A stretch of DNA of 64,000 nt, from positions 394,735,565 through 394,799,564 of the forward strand of contig CM060909.1 in assembly GCA_030737875.1 (NCBI GenBank). Direction: 5' to 3'. Under the pieces are notes generated by a model. It did not search any database, was not told the origin of the DNA, and saw only the letters and a list, made by a program, of their open reading frames with translations. Below, piece after piece: positions 36,460-45,601 of the stretch (position 1 is its first letter; each line of letters starts with the position of its first letter). The DNA comes from Allium sativum. Its lineage: Eukaryota > Streptophyta > Magnoliopsida > Asparagales > Amaryllidaceae. A program made the translations under genes and the position numbers.

Positions 36460-38064
36460 ATGTCTTCTTCCGCACCCAAGCGAAGCATCAAAAAATGCGG
36501 AAACAAGAATCCCATGTCCAAACCGCCCTCTTCATCGTATGCCATGCAACGGTCAGTCCAACAACATCAATCGTTGCAGCCATCTCACGAATATGGCTAC
36601 TCACCGTATTCAAATTATCCATATCGACCATCGTACCAACCGTTCGCTCCTCCTAACTTTCATCCCGTCCATTCGTCCGCCCCGCCACATTTTTACCAAC
36701 GACCGCCCGTGCCAGGCGTGTACGATGATCATTCGTCGTATATGTCAATGATGATGCAGACCGATCAAAGTCAACAACCTCACCTACCTCCGCAACAGAC
36801 CGAGGTTCGTGACCGCGAAGGTACACAAAATCTGCAAAGACAGTTTTCGTACGGGTTTGTCTCTCCTAGTAACGAAGAAAATGTTGAAACTTCAACGGAG
36901 GAGCCGGAGGACGAAGATGCAAATGAGGATGCGAATGTTACAAATTCTGAAGAATTTAGTCAAGAATACACTGCACCTGTCAGTCCCGAATATAACCAAA
37001 AGAAGACGAAGTGGAAGTCTTTAAGCGGCATTTTCAGTAAACGACACCAAACCGAAGTTGAATCGGAGTCGGATCCCGTAATAGAAGATGTTGAGGATGA
37101 TCATGCTGAAGAGGAAGAAATAGCAGCGGATGGAAGAAGAAAACAATGTAAGTTTACTTCCGAGCAGTACGTTTCACTTGCTAAATCGTGGATACGCATT
37201 TCACAAGACAGCATTGTTGGGAATAATATGAAAGGTCAGAAATTTTGGGAAAGAGTTGCAGATTTCTACAATTCGTTGGAAACGAGGAGTAGAACATGGG
37301 GATCACTTAGAGGCGGTTATAGAGTTATGAATGTTGCATGTCAGAACTATCTGGCAATACTGACAGGCTTGCAGAACAGGCAGCAAAGCGGTGCTGCACC
37401 TTATGACGTTGTAAGTATCGTAGATTACTTTTAAAAATAAGTTAGTATACTATGCTTGATTAGTTAGAAATGTCATACACTCATACAATTTCGACTTTAT
37501 GTTACAGATTGAAGAGTCACGAACGGCCTACCAACGAAAGTATGGACTTCCATTTAAATTTAACGACTGTTTCGAGCTTCTATCTAGGTTGCCTAAGTGG
37601 AAGAACCCAAGCAACTTCATGGTTGAACAGCAGAACAAAGCTAGAAGGATGAACTACTCTGAATCTAGTCCAGAAGTGACCCGAGCTCGCAAGAAAGAAA
37701 CCCTTTATTTGGAACTAGTGACGGACGGCCTGTTGGCAGAGCCAAGTCAATTCAGCTGGAGCAACGCGGTGCAGAGTTCTCTAGATTTATTGAAACAGTA
37801 GAGAATTCAGCTACGGAGACAAAAGAGCATAGACTTCGATTTTCGAAGCAAAGAAACCGCAGTGACGAAGAGTTCCACAAAGCAGTTAGTGTTGATAGAG
37901 AGCTTCGCAGACAACAACATACGGAGAAACAAGCCCTGTTACGAGCAAGGCTGGAGAAGAAGGAAGCACTAGTGCGGGAGAGCAATTATGTTAAAATGAT
38001 TACATGTGATTTTAGTAAGCTTTCCCCTTTACAGCAAGAACTAGTAAAAGAGCAGATTGCATAG
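36460..38064 (+). CDS. Harbinger ORF1 (Myb/trihelix-like DNA-binding protein), frameshifted
   Basis: The likely start is ATG 36460 (MSSSAPKRS); the upstream in-frame extension to 36352 has only a TTG. Exon 1 36460-37410 (317 codons), intron 37411-37507 (GTAAGT ... TTACAG, phase 0), exon 2 from 37508. The first 200 residues are Pro/Gln/Ser-rich, then acidic. A Myb/trihelix-like domain follows (FTSEQYVSLAKSW, QKFWERVADFYN) and is completed in exon 2 (YQRKYGLPFKFNDCFELL, PKWKNPSNF). In frame, exon 2 stops at 37799-37801. A -1 shift between 37681 and 37712 opens the expected conserved tail (TSDGRPVGRAKS, then a basic coiled coil) to a stop at 38062-38064. ORF1 proteins bind element ends and assist transposase in the nucleus. 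A CCCTTTA heptamer lies in the window but in the wrong phase for standard -1 slippage, so this is probably a mutation. Confidence 0.8.
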
Positions 38065-38119
38065 TACAGAAGAAGCAAAGGAAGCGGAGGCGGAAGCTGT
38101 AGTGGCTCGTTTGAGGACT

Positions 38120-38340
38120 AGCTATGTATGTTGGGTTAAGTTGTAATATGACTGTGAACTGTTTGTAGTAGTTACATACTAGTGGGTATTTATGTACTAG
38201 CTAGGGTTTAGTTGTAATATGATTGTGTCCTATTTGTAGTATGTATGCAGTAGTTGTTTATGTAGTAGCTGTATATGTTGGGTTGAGTTGTAATATGATT
38301 GTGATCTGTTTGTAGTATTTATGTACTGGTTGTTGAAACA
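38120..38340. repeat. Three imperfect tandem repeats between convergent genes
   Basis: Units built on GTTGTAATATGAYTGTG and CTRTTTGTAGTA recur three times at about 80-90 bp intervals, between the 3' ends of ORF1 and the transposase. Confidence 0.7.
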
Positions 38341-38475
38341 ATGATACAATCGACAATATGATTGGAAACTAGATTTATTGACCCAACATACACACTGATA
38401 CATAGTGCACGAGTGCAAACCGATACATAGTTCTAGTACCAACTACTGATTCCGACTATTTGTTCCTTTATGCGC

Positions 38476-39771
38476 CTACAAATGATCCACTAACTGGTCA
38501 CGCAATTGGAAGTGTGCAGCTTGATCTTCAATATGTTGAACCATATCAACATACTCGTCCATTGAGTTTGCATCTTTATGGGGTTTTGCATTTGACCCCG
38601 TAAACATGTCAGGATAATTAGACTTTTGATTCTTATACCCACCTCTTTCAGACTCCACAATCATGTTATGTATTATTATACAAGCGTACATGATTTCTGA
38701 AAGCACTCTTGCATCATGAAAACGAGCAGGATTGCGTAAAATATGAAATCGGGCTTGTAGAACACCAAACGTACGTTCGATGTTCTTTCTGTAGCTAGCT
38801 ACTTTCTCAGTGAAATAACGTTCTTTGTCATTTGATGGTACTCTGTATCCTTGAATCAAAGTTCTCCACTTTGGGTATATTCCGTCCACTAGATAGTATC
38901 CAGTTTTGTGTTTGATATTACCAACGTTATATGAAACATCTGTTGACAGTCCGTTAGCAAGCTCTGTGAAAAGATATGATTGTTTTAAAACATTTATATC
39001 ATTCAATGAACCTGGGACTCCAAAAAAAGCATGCCAAACCCATAAATCGTCTGTTGCTACTGCTTCAAGGATCATTGATGGCACTTTCTTATGTCCGGTG
39101 AACATTCCTTTCCATCCCGTTGGGCAGTTTTTCCAAGGCCAGTGCATGCAATCTAAACTTCCAAGCATACCTGGAAATCCTCTAGCTTCTCCCCTGCGTA
39201 GTATCCTGCTTATATCGTTTGGTCCAGGTGTCCGTAGATACTCGTTCCCGAACTCTTGAACAACTGTTTTACAGAATTCTTTCAGACACTCTATTGCTGT
39301 TGATGCTGCAATTCTGAAATATTCATCCATTTGGTCGCCAGCTGTTCCATAGCTTAACATCCTCAATGCCGTTGAAATTTTGATGTGGGGCGAATGGCCA
39401 ATTTCTTGTGCTCCGTTCAGTCTATAAGTGAAATATGGATTTGACTGATTAAGTTTAAGATAAATTTTAGAGAAGATTGTCGAACTCATACGATAACGAC
39501 GACGGAACAAAGTTATATCGTAGGTTGGATTGTCGATGAAGTAATCTCTCATTAGTCTTTCATGTCCAATCCTGTAGTCTCTCTTATACCGCCGGTCACG
39601 CCGGCCAGGCATACTACCTCGATGGTTGCTAATTGAGCTTTCAGCGAAATTATTGGAATACCCAACCATTGTGTGTTGCTCCAGCTGCTCCTCCGTCTCT
39701 TCCTCATCTTCTAGGTCGTAATCTTCAGTTTGATTCATGTGGTAGTAATGGTGACGTAGATTTGGATCCAT
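38476..39771 (-). CDS. PIF/Harbinger DDE transposase, intact
   Basis: A single-exon frame of 431 residues with an ATG start at 39771. The N-terminal part has an acidic stretch (19-31) and an Arg-rich RRDRRYKRDYR segment (57-67), followed by the helix-turn-helix-like region FRRRYRMSSTIF (89-100). The catalytic domain (DDE_4 type) shows GSLDCMHW (D207), NDINVL (D258), YLVDGIYPKW (D296) and NIERTFGVLQARF (E332). D296 and E332 are separated by 35 residues, so the proposed triad is D207, D296, E332 (assignment is inference). It ends with the MYACIIIHNMIVE block usual for the family. No frameshift or stop is seen, so it may be active. It is transcribed divergently from the second ORF1-like gene and convergently with ORF1. 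Its upstream region carries an 89-bp tandem duplication. It would excise and insert the element at TWA targets. Confidence 0.93.
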   Translation of the reverse strand: MDPNLRHHYYHMNQTEDYDLEDEEETEEQLEQHTMVGYSNNFAESSISNHRGSMPGRRDRRYKRDYRIGHERLMRDYFIDNPTYDITLFRRRYRMSSTIFSKIYLKLNQSNPYFTYRLNGAQEIGHSPHIKISTALRMLSYGTAGDQMDEYFRIAASTAIECLKEFCKTVVQEFGNEYLRTPGPNDISRILRRGEARGFPGMLGSLDCMHWPWKNCPTGWKGMFTGHKKVPSMILEAVATDDLWVWHAFFGVPGSLNDINVLKQSYLFTELANGLSTDVSYNVGNIKHKTGYYLVDGIYPKWRTLIQGYRVPSNDKERYFTEKVASYRKNIERTFGVLQARFHILRNPARFHDARVLSEIMYACIIIHNMIVESERGGYKNQKSNYPDMFTGSNAKPHKDANSMDEYVDMVQHIEDQAAHFQLRDQLVDHL

Positions 39772-39885
39772 TGCTTGCTTTTTTTATAAATTGAGTTTCG
39801 TTGTTCTGCCTAAGTGTAGACGTACGACAGATATATATAAGCAATGATGGTTAACATATTTTTAAAATATTTTTTGGCAATAATG

Positions 39886-40165
39886 GTTCCGACATAAAGG
39901 TTGGGATAGTAATGATTCTGCCATTGAGTAGTCAATTCAGAAAGTTGTTGTGCTGTGAACGGTTGGCACTAATGGTTCCGACATAAAGGTTGGGATAGTA
40001 ATGATTCTGTCATTGAGTAGTCAATTCAGAAAGTTGTTGTGTTGTGAACGGTTGGCACTAATGGTTGGCAGATTGAGTAGGCAATAATGGTTTGGATAAT
40101 ATCTCTGCGTTGAGTAGTCAAATTCCTTTATAATGGTTTGGATAATATCTCTGCGTTGAGTTGTC
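39886..40165. repeat. Tandem duplications upstream of the transposase
   Basis: An 89-bp unit (with GACATAAAGGTTGGGATAG) is present twice with very few differences, then partially a third time. A second 47-bp duplication (TGGTTTGGATAATATCTC, at about 40088 and 40135) follows. All lie in the region expected to hold the transposase promoter. Confidence 0.8.
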
Positions 40166-40401
40166 AATTCGGACAGATGATGTGATATAAAGTGATATCC
40201 AAATATGTTTAAAATCTCCACTAAATCCAACCCGTGAAGTAGGATACGAGGATACAACAATTTATAAAGATACAACAATAAGCATAAAGATACAATAGTT
40301 TATAAAGGTACAACAACTGCCGACATAACATGCGAACTAGCTTCGTCAAAGTATGAAGTGAAAATTAGCAACTTCAGTAAACCCCATTTTACGTTTTAGT
40401 C

Positions 40402-40899
40402 TTATGGGAATCGCAGGATGTTCAATCGCAACTGGGCATTTTCACTTCGAACACGTCTATTCTCGCATTCGAGTTCGTTACAATATGCTATTCCCCGAGG
40501 ACACAAAGGTTGGTCTATCCAGTCCGTGTATTTGCAACCATTTGGATAGGCTGGACATCGCTGCACGCGCCGACCTATATTGTTGCCCTCTGCTTGAACG
40601 ACAACTTCAACTGCATACCCGCAATAGCAACGAACTGGATAAGAATCCACTACATGTTCATGCAGTGGTACACGAAAGAACTCTTCTTCTTGCGTTGTTT
40701 GAGTGACCTCTTGTTGAGATGGAACTTGAACAGGGGGTACTGGGGTTTCATGTGGAGTTTGAACGTTCACTTGTTCGTACGGCGGTATAGTTTGCTGTTT
40801 CATTTGGTTTAGGAACTGAAGTTCGTCTTCAAGCTCCTGTAGCCTCATGTTTTCGTAAGCTTGTTCCTCGGAATCTGTAGATGTTGCCCACGAAGACAT
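40402..40899 (-). CDS. Small GRF-type zinc-finger protein carried by the Harbinger element
   Basis: A 165-residue single-exon frame with an ATG at 40899. The N-terminal half is Gln/Glu/Pro-rich with a helical ELEDELQFLNQMKQQ segment. The C-terminal half has a GRF-like zinc finger: RCYCGYAVEVVVQ (C91, C93), NIGRRVQRCP (C115), NGCKYTDWID (C122, W127). This matches the CxCG...GRxFxxCP...CxFFxWxD pattern, with Val instead of Phe after the GRR and Thr-Asp-Trp at the end. A basic, leucine-containing helix follows (residues 140-163). GRF fingers in topoisomerase III alpha, APE2 and NEIL3 bind single-stranded DNA; such a role here is inference. It is oriented like the transposase, 630 bp upstream of it, and has no stop or frameshift. 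It could equally be a DNA-binding accessory without catalytic function. Confidence 0.75.
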   Translation of the reverse strand: MSSWATSTDSEEQAYENMRLQELEDELQFLNQMKQQTIPPYEQVNVQTPHETPVPPVQVPSQQEVTQTTQEEEFFRVPLHEHVVDSYPVRCYCGYAVEVVVQAEGNNIGRRVQRCPAYPNGCKYTDWIDQPLCPRGIAYCNELECENRRVRSENAQLRLNILRFP

Positions 40900-41148
40900 T
40901 TTCAGTGAGTGTGAATCAAAGGATGTGCTCTAAGAATGGGGAAGAAGTTGTTTGAGTTTTGCATGTTGTGAGTAAATTAACATATGTATATATAGCTGGA
41001 AGATGGGCAATGGTGTGAACGGTCAAAAGCTACACTGTAGGGAACACTAAATGGAATCTGGCAAATGACATGACTGCACTATGCGAAGTATGCAAGACTT
41101 GACCAGTCATTGCGCTATAGTTGGTTGACCCATTACGTTCTTACGTAG

Positions 41149-41303
41149 AATATGGAGTTATCTGCAAACCTTGTTATGTTGGCGCGTTATGTAAGAATTT
41201 TGCATTTGTAAACGAGAAGACGATAATCTTGTTCACGATCAAATTGAAACAGTAATACATTCCAAACCACACTTACAGCAACCAGAACAACAGAACATAG
41301 CAA
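41149..41303. repeat. Direct repeat, copy 1 (flanks the second ORF1-like gene)
   Basis: About 155 bp containing GGAGTTATCTGCAAACC, TTGTTATGTTGGCG and TACATTCCAAAC. It matches 42457-42608 in the same orientation, with substitutions and small indels. Confidence 0.8.
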
Positions 41304-41804
41304 CATCAAATTCAAAGTAGAGTAATAAATCTTCGATTCAAGAAAAACTAAATCCTAACAATTTTTGAGATAGCCAGATCTAGTTGCATCCGCAACAATC
41401 TTGTTCAACCGCCTTATTTCGGCTTGTGCTTCCAGTGCATCTAGTCTCCATCTTTCGCTCACTGCATTGAGTAGTCTCTTCCGAATTAAATGAAAACATT
41501 TCATGTGATGGCACCATTTTTCGTGCTGCAATGATGTGACCGGTCATTGTACAGAATCACCCATAATATCACGAGAACCCTATAACGGGTATTATACTAT
41601 GTTGAATTGTAACTGTTGGTCGTACATTGCCCTTATAAGTACTCCATATCTGATAATCCATCTCATACCTTCTACAGCTTCAAGCTGCACCGTTGTAGAC
41701 TAAAGTGAGAAAATTTATTTTCTTGTTGTCTTATAGGTAACGTTTATTATCAATAAAATTCGTACTTCTACTAACTCTACTTATTCTACTGATGCACAGG
41801 TTAC

Positions 41805-42410
41805 ATGGACGATTCAGAAATAAGTGATGAAGAAATGGGAAGGATTTTTGATGAGTACGAACGAAACTTAGTGAACGATAACGAAATTGGATTAGTTCAT
41901 GATACACAAGTTGAAGAGGTGCCTGCCGCTATTCAGCATCGAGCGGTTACACCTCCGCGTCCTTCTCCAGCAAATCAACGACCTAGTAATAGAGCTCGAA
42001 CATTGAATTCTCCAACTTCAGAATTTTCTTCTAAGGATTTGCTGGCCCTCGTTAAATCCTATATTGAGGTTGAAAAGAGGAATGAGTTGCTAATGCAAAG
42101 TGGAGGGGGTTTAACATATGAAGAAAGATGGGAAATGATCACGAGGCTATACAACAACCATCGTTCCCGGCCCACTACACGAACATCGGTTGAAATCCAA
42201 ATGGCTAATCATCATTTTGCAGACGCTTGTGATCGGTACACAAAGATTATCGAAACTGTTGAAGACGAGAACATATTTAAAACAAATCAAGCAACATATG
42301 ATTCTCGTTACCTTTTCGAGTATGGTGAGGAGTTCGTTGGTTACAAAGCGTATAAACTCCGCTACAGTTGGTTGACCCGCTATGGACTGAGTAGACTTAT
42401 GGTATTGTGA
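41805..42410 (+). CDS. Second ORF1-like protein of the Harbinger element
   Basis: A 201-residue frame with an ATG at 41805 and a stop at 42410. The N-terminus is acidic (MDDSEISDEEMGRIFDEYE), then Pro/Arg-rich. From residue 70 it follows the ORF1 pattern: EFSSKDLLALVKSYIEVEK parallels FTSEQYVSLAKSWIRISQ, YEERWEMITRLYNN parallels KFWERVADFYNS, and a C-terminal YDSRYLFEYGEEF block parallels the Tyr/Phe-rich end of that domain. It lacks the Pro-rich leader and the RPVG coiled-coil tail. It therefore looks like a shortened, diverged paralogue of ORF1 (inference). A CACAG acceptor-like site just upstream (near 41799) could end a 5'-leader intron. Direct repeats of about 150 bp flank the gene. Function unknown; DNA binding or partnering with ORF1 is plausible. 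Confidence 0.65.
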   Translation: MDDSEISDEEMGRIFDEYERNLVNDNEIGLVHDTQVEEVPAAIQHRAVTPPRPSPANQRPSNRARTLNSPTSEFSSKDLLALVKSYIEVEKRNELLMQSGGGLTYEERWEMITRLYNNHRSRPTTRTSVEIQMANHHFADACDRYTKIIETVEDENIFKTNQATYDSRYLFEYGEEFVGYKAYKLRYSWLTRYGLSRLMVL

Positions 42411-42456
42411 TTTTATTGTTGTTTTACTGTCTATTTAATTTGATGTTTGTGCGTAG

Positions 42457-42608
42457 ACTATGGAGTTATCTGCAAACCTTGTTATGTTGGCGTGCTATTT
42501 AAGAATTTTGCATTTATACACGAGAATAGGGAAACCTTGTTCAACATCAAATTCAAACGCTATTACATTCCAAACAACACTTACAGGAACTAAAACAACA
42601 TAACATAC
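42457..42608. repeat. Direct repeat, copy 2
   Basis: Partner of 41149-41303, beginning 47 bp after the stop of the second ORF1-like gene. Confidence 0.8.
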
Positions 42609-42619
42609 CGGCTATACAC

Positions 42620-42925
42620 AAAAACATTCTCTACACAGAAATACAGTCTCTCCACATAACCAAATGCAGTCTCTACACAGAAACATAATCAAAACGTACA
42701 CAAAATACATCGAAAGTACATAATAGTGGTAGTCAACAAATACAGAACGCATACTCAAACAACAGGAACATACAACTATCAACTAGGAAAACGTAATACA
42801 ACAAAAGTACATAACAGTGGTAATACAACCAAAATACATAACAGTGGTAGTCAACAAATGCAGAACGTCTACTCCAACAGTAGGACCATACAACTGACAA
42901 CTGCGAAAGTACATAAAAGTGGTAG
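42620..42925. repeat. Short tandem repeats downstream of the PMD gene
   Basis: CTACACAGAAA units (42630-42690) are followed by two copies, about 118 bp apart, of a block with ACAGTGGTAGTCAACAAAT and GAACATACAACT. The reading frames across it on both strands are repeat-derived. Confidence 0.75.
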
Positions 42926-42929
42926 TAAC

Positions 42930-45215
42930 TCAATCGTCCGAGTCATCTGAATGTGTACGTGGACGTGTGCGGCGCCGATGACGTCTCTCATCATCACCAA
43001 CATCTGGAGGCTGACTGGACCCAGCACTAGACCTATGGTGGTAATACATCTGCAAGTCCTGAAGTCTCTTGCACTCTGCCTCAAGCTGGGCCTCTAAATG
43101 CGCATGCTGCTGTCGTGCCTCCTCTACAACACGACGTAGCTCACCATCATAGTAATCTAGGCTACGCCTATGCTCTATATAGCCCGTATGCCTAATCCCT
43201 ATCTGCATATCATACAGATCATGATATGATATCTGTGTAGGATCCGGGTAATCGTGATGGGCCGGAGGATGAAACACGTCAACGTAACGATCCGGTCCAA
43301 TGGTGGGCACTGCCATGGTCCATCCAAAATGACTGGCGGCCGCCACATGATCAGCTGCACGAAAACTCTGGCTGGGCTGGGTAATATCCTCGACAACAGG
43401 TGGACGTATGCCGTGTCGTATAGCAGATGGCCCTACTAAATCAATCGATGCTGCATGCGTAATCGTGTCTGAGGACCCGGTGAAAAATCTACGACAGAAG
43501 GTAAGGTAACACTCCCCGATAATAACAAAGCTCTCAGCCGTCCACCAGCCTGCTGCCCTGGCTATATCTAGCTGCTCCCTCGGGTAAATCATACACCGGT
43601 AAGTATGTGGGTGTGGATCATCCGGAATAGCATCGAAGTCATACAACTGTCTCCAGCACCTCTCACCAAGATACCAATAAGCACCTAGCGCCACGGGAGA
43701 AGATATAAGTGGAAATCTCCGTCCGGCAAGCATCCTTGCAATCTGTATGATCTCAAGATCGATGGATGTACTCTGCTCAAATGGATGCCATAGAATCTGA
43801 TCCCTATACATCCTCAACTCGATCTGGTTATGGGCAACGGGATACACATGGCGTGACTCATTATCTCTGGACCCCCGGTTGTCCGCAGTCCAAAAGCATA
43901 TACGGGGGAAAAAGGTCGATGGGTCTGCAGTACGGGTGATAAAATGAAAGTTCCTAGAGTTCTCAAAGTACCAATACTGTAACAACTCCCAGAATCCAAA
44001 TAAAGAAACCTGAGAATCAGTGATGGTGCACTGCATGTCGAGACATCTGTATAGGTATGCAAGGATAGGTGTGCCCCAATCATATAAAATCGCCCTATCG
44101 GCATTTATCTCAGCCGCGACCGCAAAAAACCCCACAGGAACGCTACTGCTCGAAGAACTAAAGAAAAGGTTACCCATAAGGTATAACATAAATAATCGAG
44201 CAAGCTCCAAGTCGTCATCAACAGAGTAGTGATCGAGTATCCTGTCCATAGCCGCACGGATCGCGCTCACTCTAATAGCGCCTTCTGCCTGATACGACGT
44301 AGCAGAAACATCCAAATGAGGCAGTAGATCATGAACAAGTGCACGATCACACCATCGACCATCATCATAAGGCAGTGGGGGATAAGCACCTACTCCAATG
44401 CTAATACCAGTAAGCATGGAGAAATCAAGCGGTGTAAGTCCTAACTCACCACAAGGAAAGTGAAATGTGTGGGTGGTTTTGTACCACCGTAGAGCAATGG
44501 CCGCACACAATTGGACATCGGCATTTATAACATGATTTATTCCTAAAATAGCAAAGAGCACAATAAGATAAAATATGACTACTAAATTATCCACTTATTT
44601 CATTAAAAGGTCTATAATATTACCTAGAAAAAATTGAAATCCAAGAGCATGTAACAGTCCTGCGACCCCCTCCTTACTCGCCAAGTGTGCATGATAATAT
44701 CTAAGTGTGGTCGCTAACGAACCACGTGGACGTATATTCCGCGACTGTTAACGGTTCAATAAAATGTTATACTATCTACCCAATATCTAACACTCAAAGA
44801 ATACTATTTAAATATTACTAAAAATACTTACAGCCAAACTCAACTGCGTGCTAACGTGTACTTCGTCATCTGGAAGAATGCGAAAGTTGGATAGCATAGG
44901 AAGCTTCGCCGCGCTGAGGTTCATATCCACATAGCCATCGAGATCGACCTGTCTAGCGGAAACCGATCCAACACCCCTACGCGCTCTGCCTGTTCGTCCA
45001 CCTCTACGCCCGCCACGTCCCCGATGGGCGCCTTCCTCGTGCGCCCCTATTTCTTCGTTATCCATGTTCTCGGCGGCTACAAGCAAGTCTTCTATTCCGA
45101 GCACTGGTTGTTCGCCACTACCCCCTGCACCACTCCCGCCTGCGCCACTTCCCCCGGTGCCACGATCGTCGCCGTGCATGAATTTTTTGGCGAATTTTTT
45201 TAGTAATCTAGCCAT
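42930..45215 (-). CDS. Plant mobile domain (PMD, MAIN-like) protein inside the Harbinger element
   Basis: Three exons on the minus strand: 45215-44832 (128 codons, donor GTAAGT), 44744-44624 (121 nt) and 44542-42930. Both introns have GT-AG ends and frames join exactly, giving 705 residues. The start is ATG 45215 (MARLLKKFAKKF); the seven residues upstream begin at TTG. The N-terminus has GGSGAGG repeats and a basic RGRGGRRGGRTGRARRG stretch. The PMD follows: GSLATTLRYYHAHLASKEGV, ALRWYKTTHTFHFPCGELGL, TPLDFSMLTGI, LARLFMLYLMGNLFF, DWGTPILAYLYRCLD, and ALGAYWYLGERCWRQLYDF. The C-terminus is a Glu/Gln-rich coiled coil, then an Arg-rich and Asp/Ser-rich tail. Cellular PMD proteins (MAIN, MAIL1) act in silencing and genome integrity. 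PMD domains also occur in transposons. The frame is fully open, and it is transcribed inward from the right palindrome array, like ORF1 from the left. Its job here is unknown; anti-silencing or chromatin targeting is inference. Confidence 0.88.
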
Positions 45216-45391
45216 ATTTTCGAACGAATATTTCAAATACGGTATTTAATTTGGTTAGAAGCTGACGGATTGGTGAATTGAAGGTAAAATTTAGGTGAAA
45301 AATGGGGGTTGGAAGATGGTTTTCGGGTTAGGAAAATGGAGGAAGGGGATAATGAAGCAGGAGGCGGCTGGGGGAGGGTTTTGATGGTTTG

Positions 45392-45482
45392 CTTATAACG
45401 GCAAACTCTTTGCCGTTATAAGTTATAACGGCAAAGAGTTTGCCGTTATAACGTTACAACGGCAAAGAGTTTGCCGTTGTAA
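45392..45482. repeat. Right array of three TAACGG palindromes
   Basis: Palindromes at 45392-45422, 45423-45451 and 45454-45482. The outermost has TTACAACGG with CCGTTGTAA: both arms changed in step, so the symmetry is kept. It starts about 175 bp upstream of the PMD start codon. Confidence 0.9.
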
Positions 45483-45598
45483 CCCCCTTCCCCAAACCAG
45501 TCTGTGGCTGGTTCGCCCTTTCTGGGTACTCAGCTCGTTGGACCAGTTGCAGAACATGAGAGAGAATAACTGAACAGAACGGATGGTTGGTTTTGGTC

Positions 45599-45601
45599 TT
45601 A
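45599..45601. repeat. Harbinger target-site duplication, right (TTA)
   Basis: TTA immediately follows GGTTTTGGTC, the right terminus of the element. Confidence 0.6.

Larger units (their letters stand above)
36081..45598. mobile_element. Complete multigene PIF/Harbinger element (9.5 kb)
   Basis: Left end GAGCACAATCAACCATGG and right end (minus strand) GACCAAAACCAACCATCC agree in 13 of 18 positions, including a shared CAACCAT, and are flanked by TTA on both sides. Inside are, left to right: ORF1 (+), transposase (-), GRF zinc-finger gene (-), a second ORF1-like gene (+) and a PMD gene (-). Subterminal regions hold GTGGCTGGTT-type motifs and palindrome arrays at both ends. Transposase and PMD frames are intact, while ORF1 carries one frameshift. 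Ordinary plant PIF elements are about 4-6 kb with two genes, so this one is expanded. The boundaries are inferred by eye from terminal repeats. Confidence 0.7.

Noticed and set aside
37690..37712. Programmed -1 frameshift at CCCTTTA in ORF1
   Set aside because: The heptamer is not in the X XXY YYZ phase relative to the zero frame, and no downstream stem was evident, so mutation is simpler.
40404..40812. Plus-strand frames opposite the GRF gene
   Set aside because: Antisense shadows of the 165-residue minus-strand frame, which has an ATG and a recognisable zinc finger.
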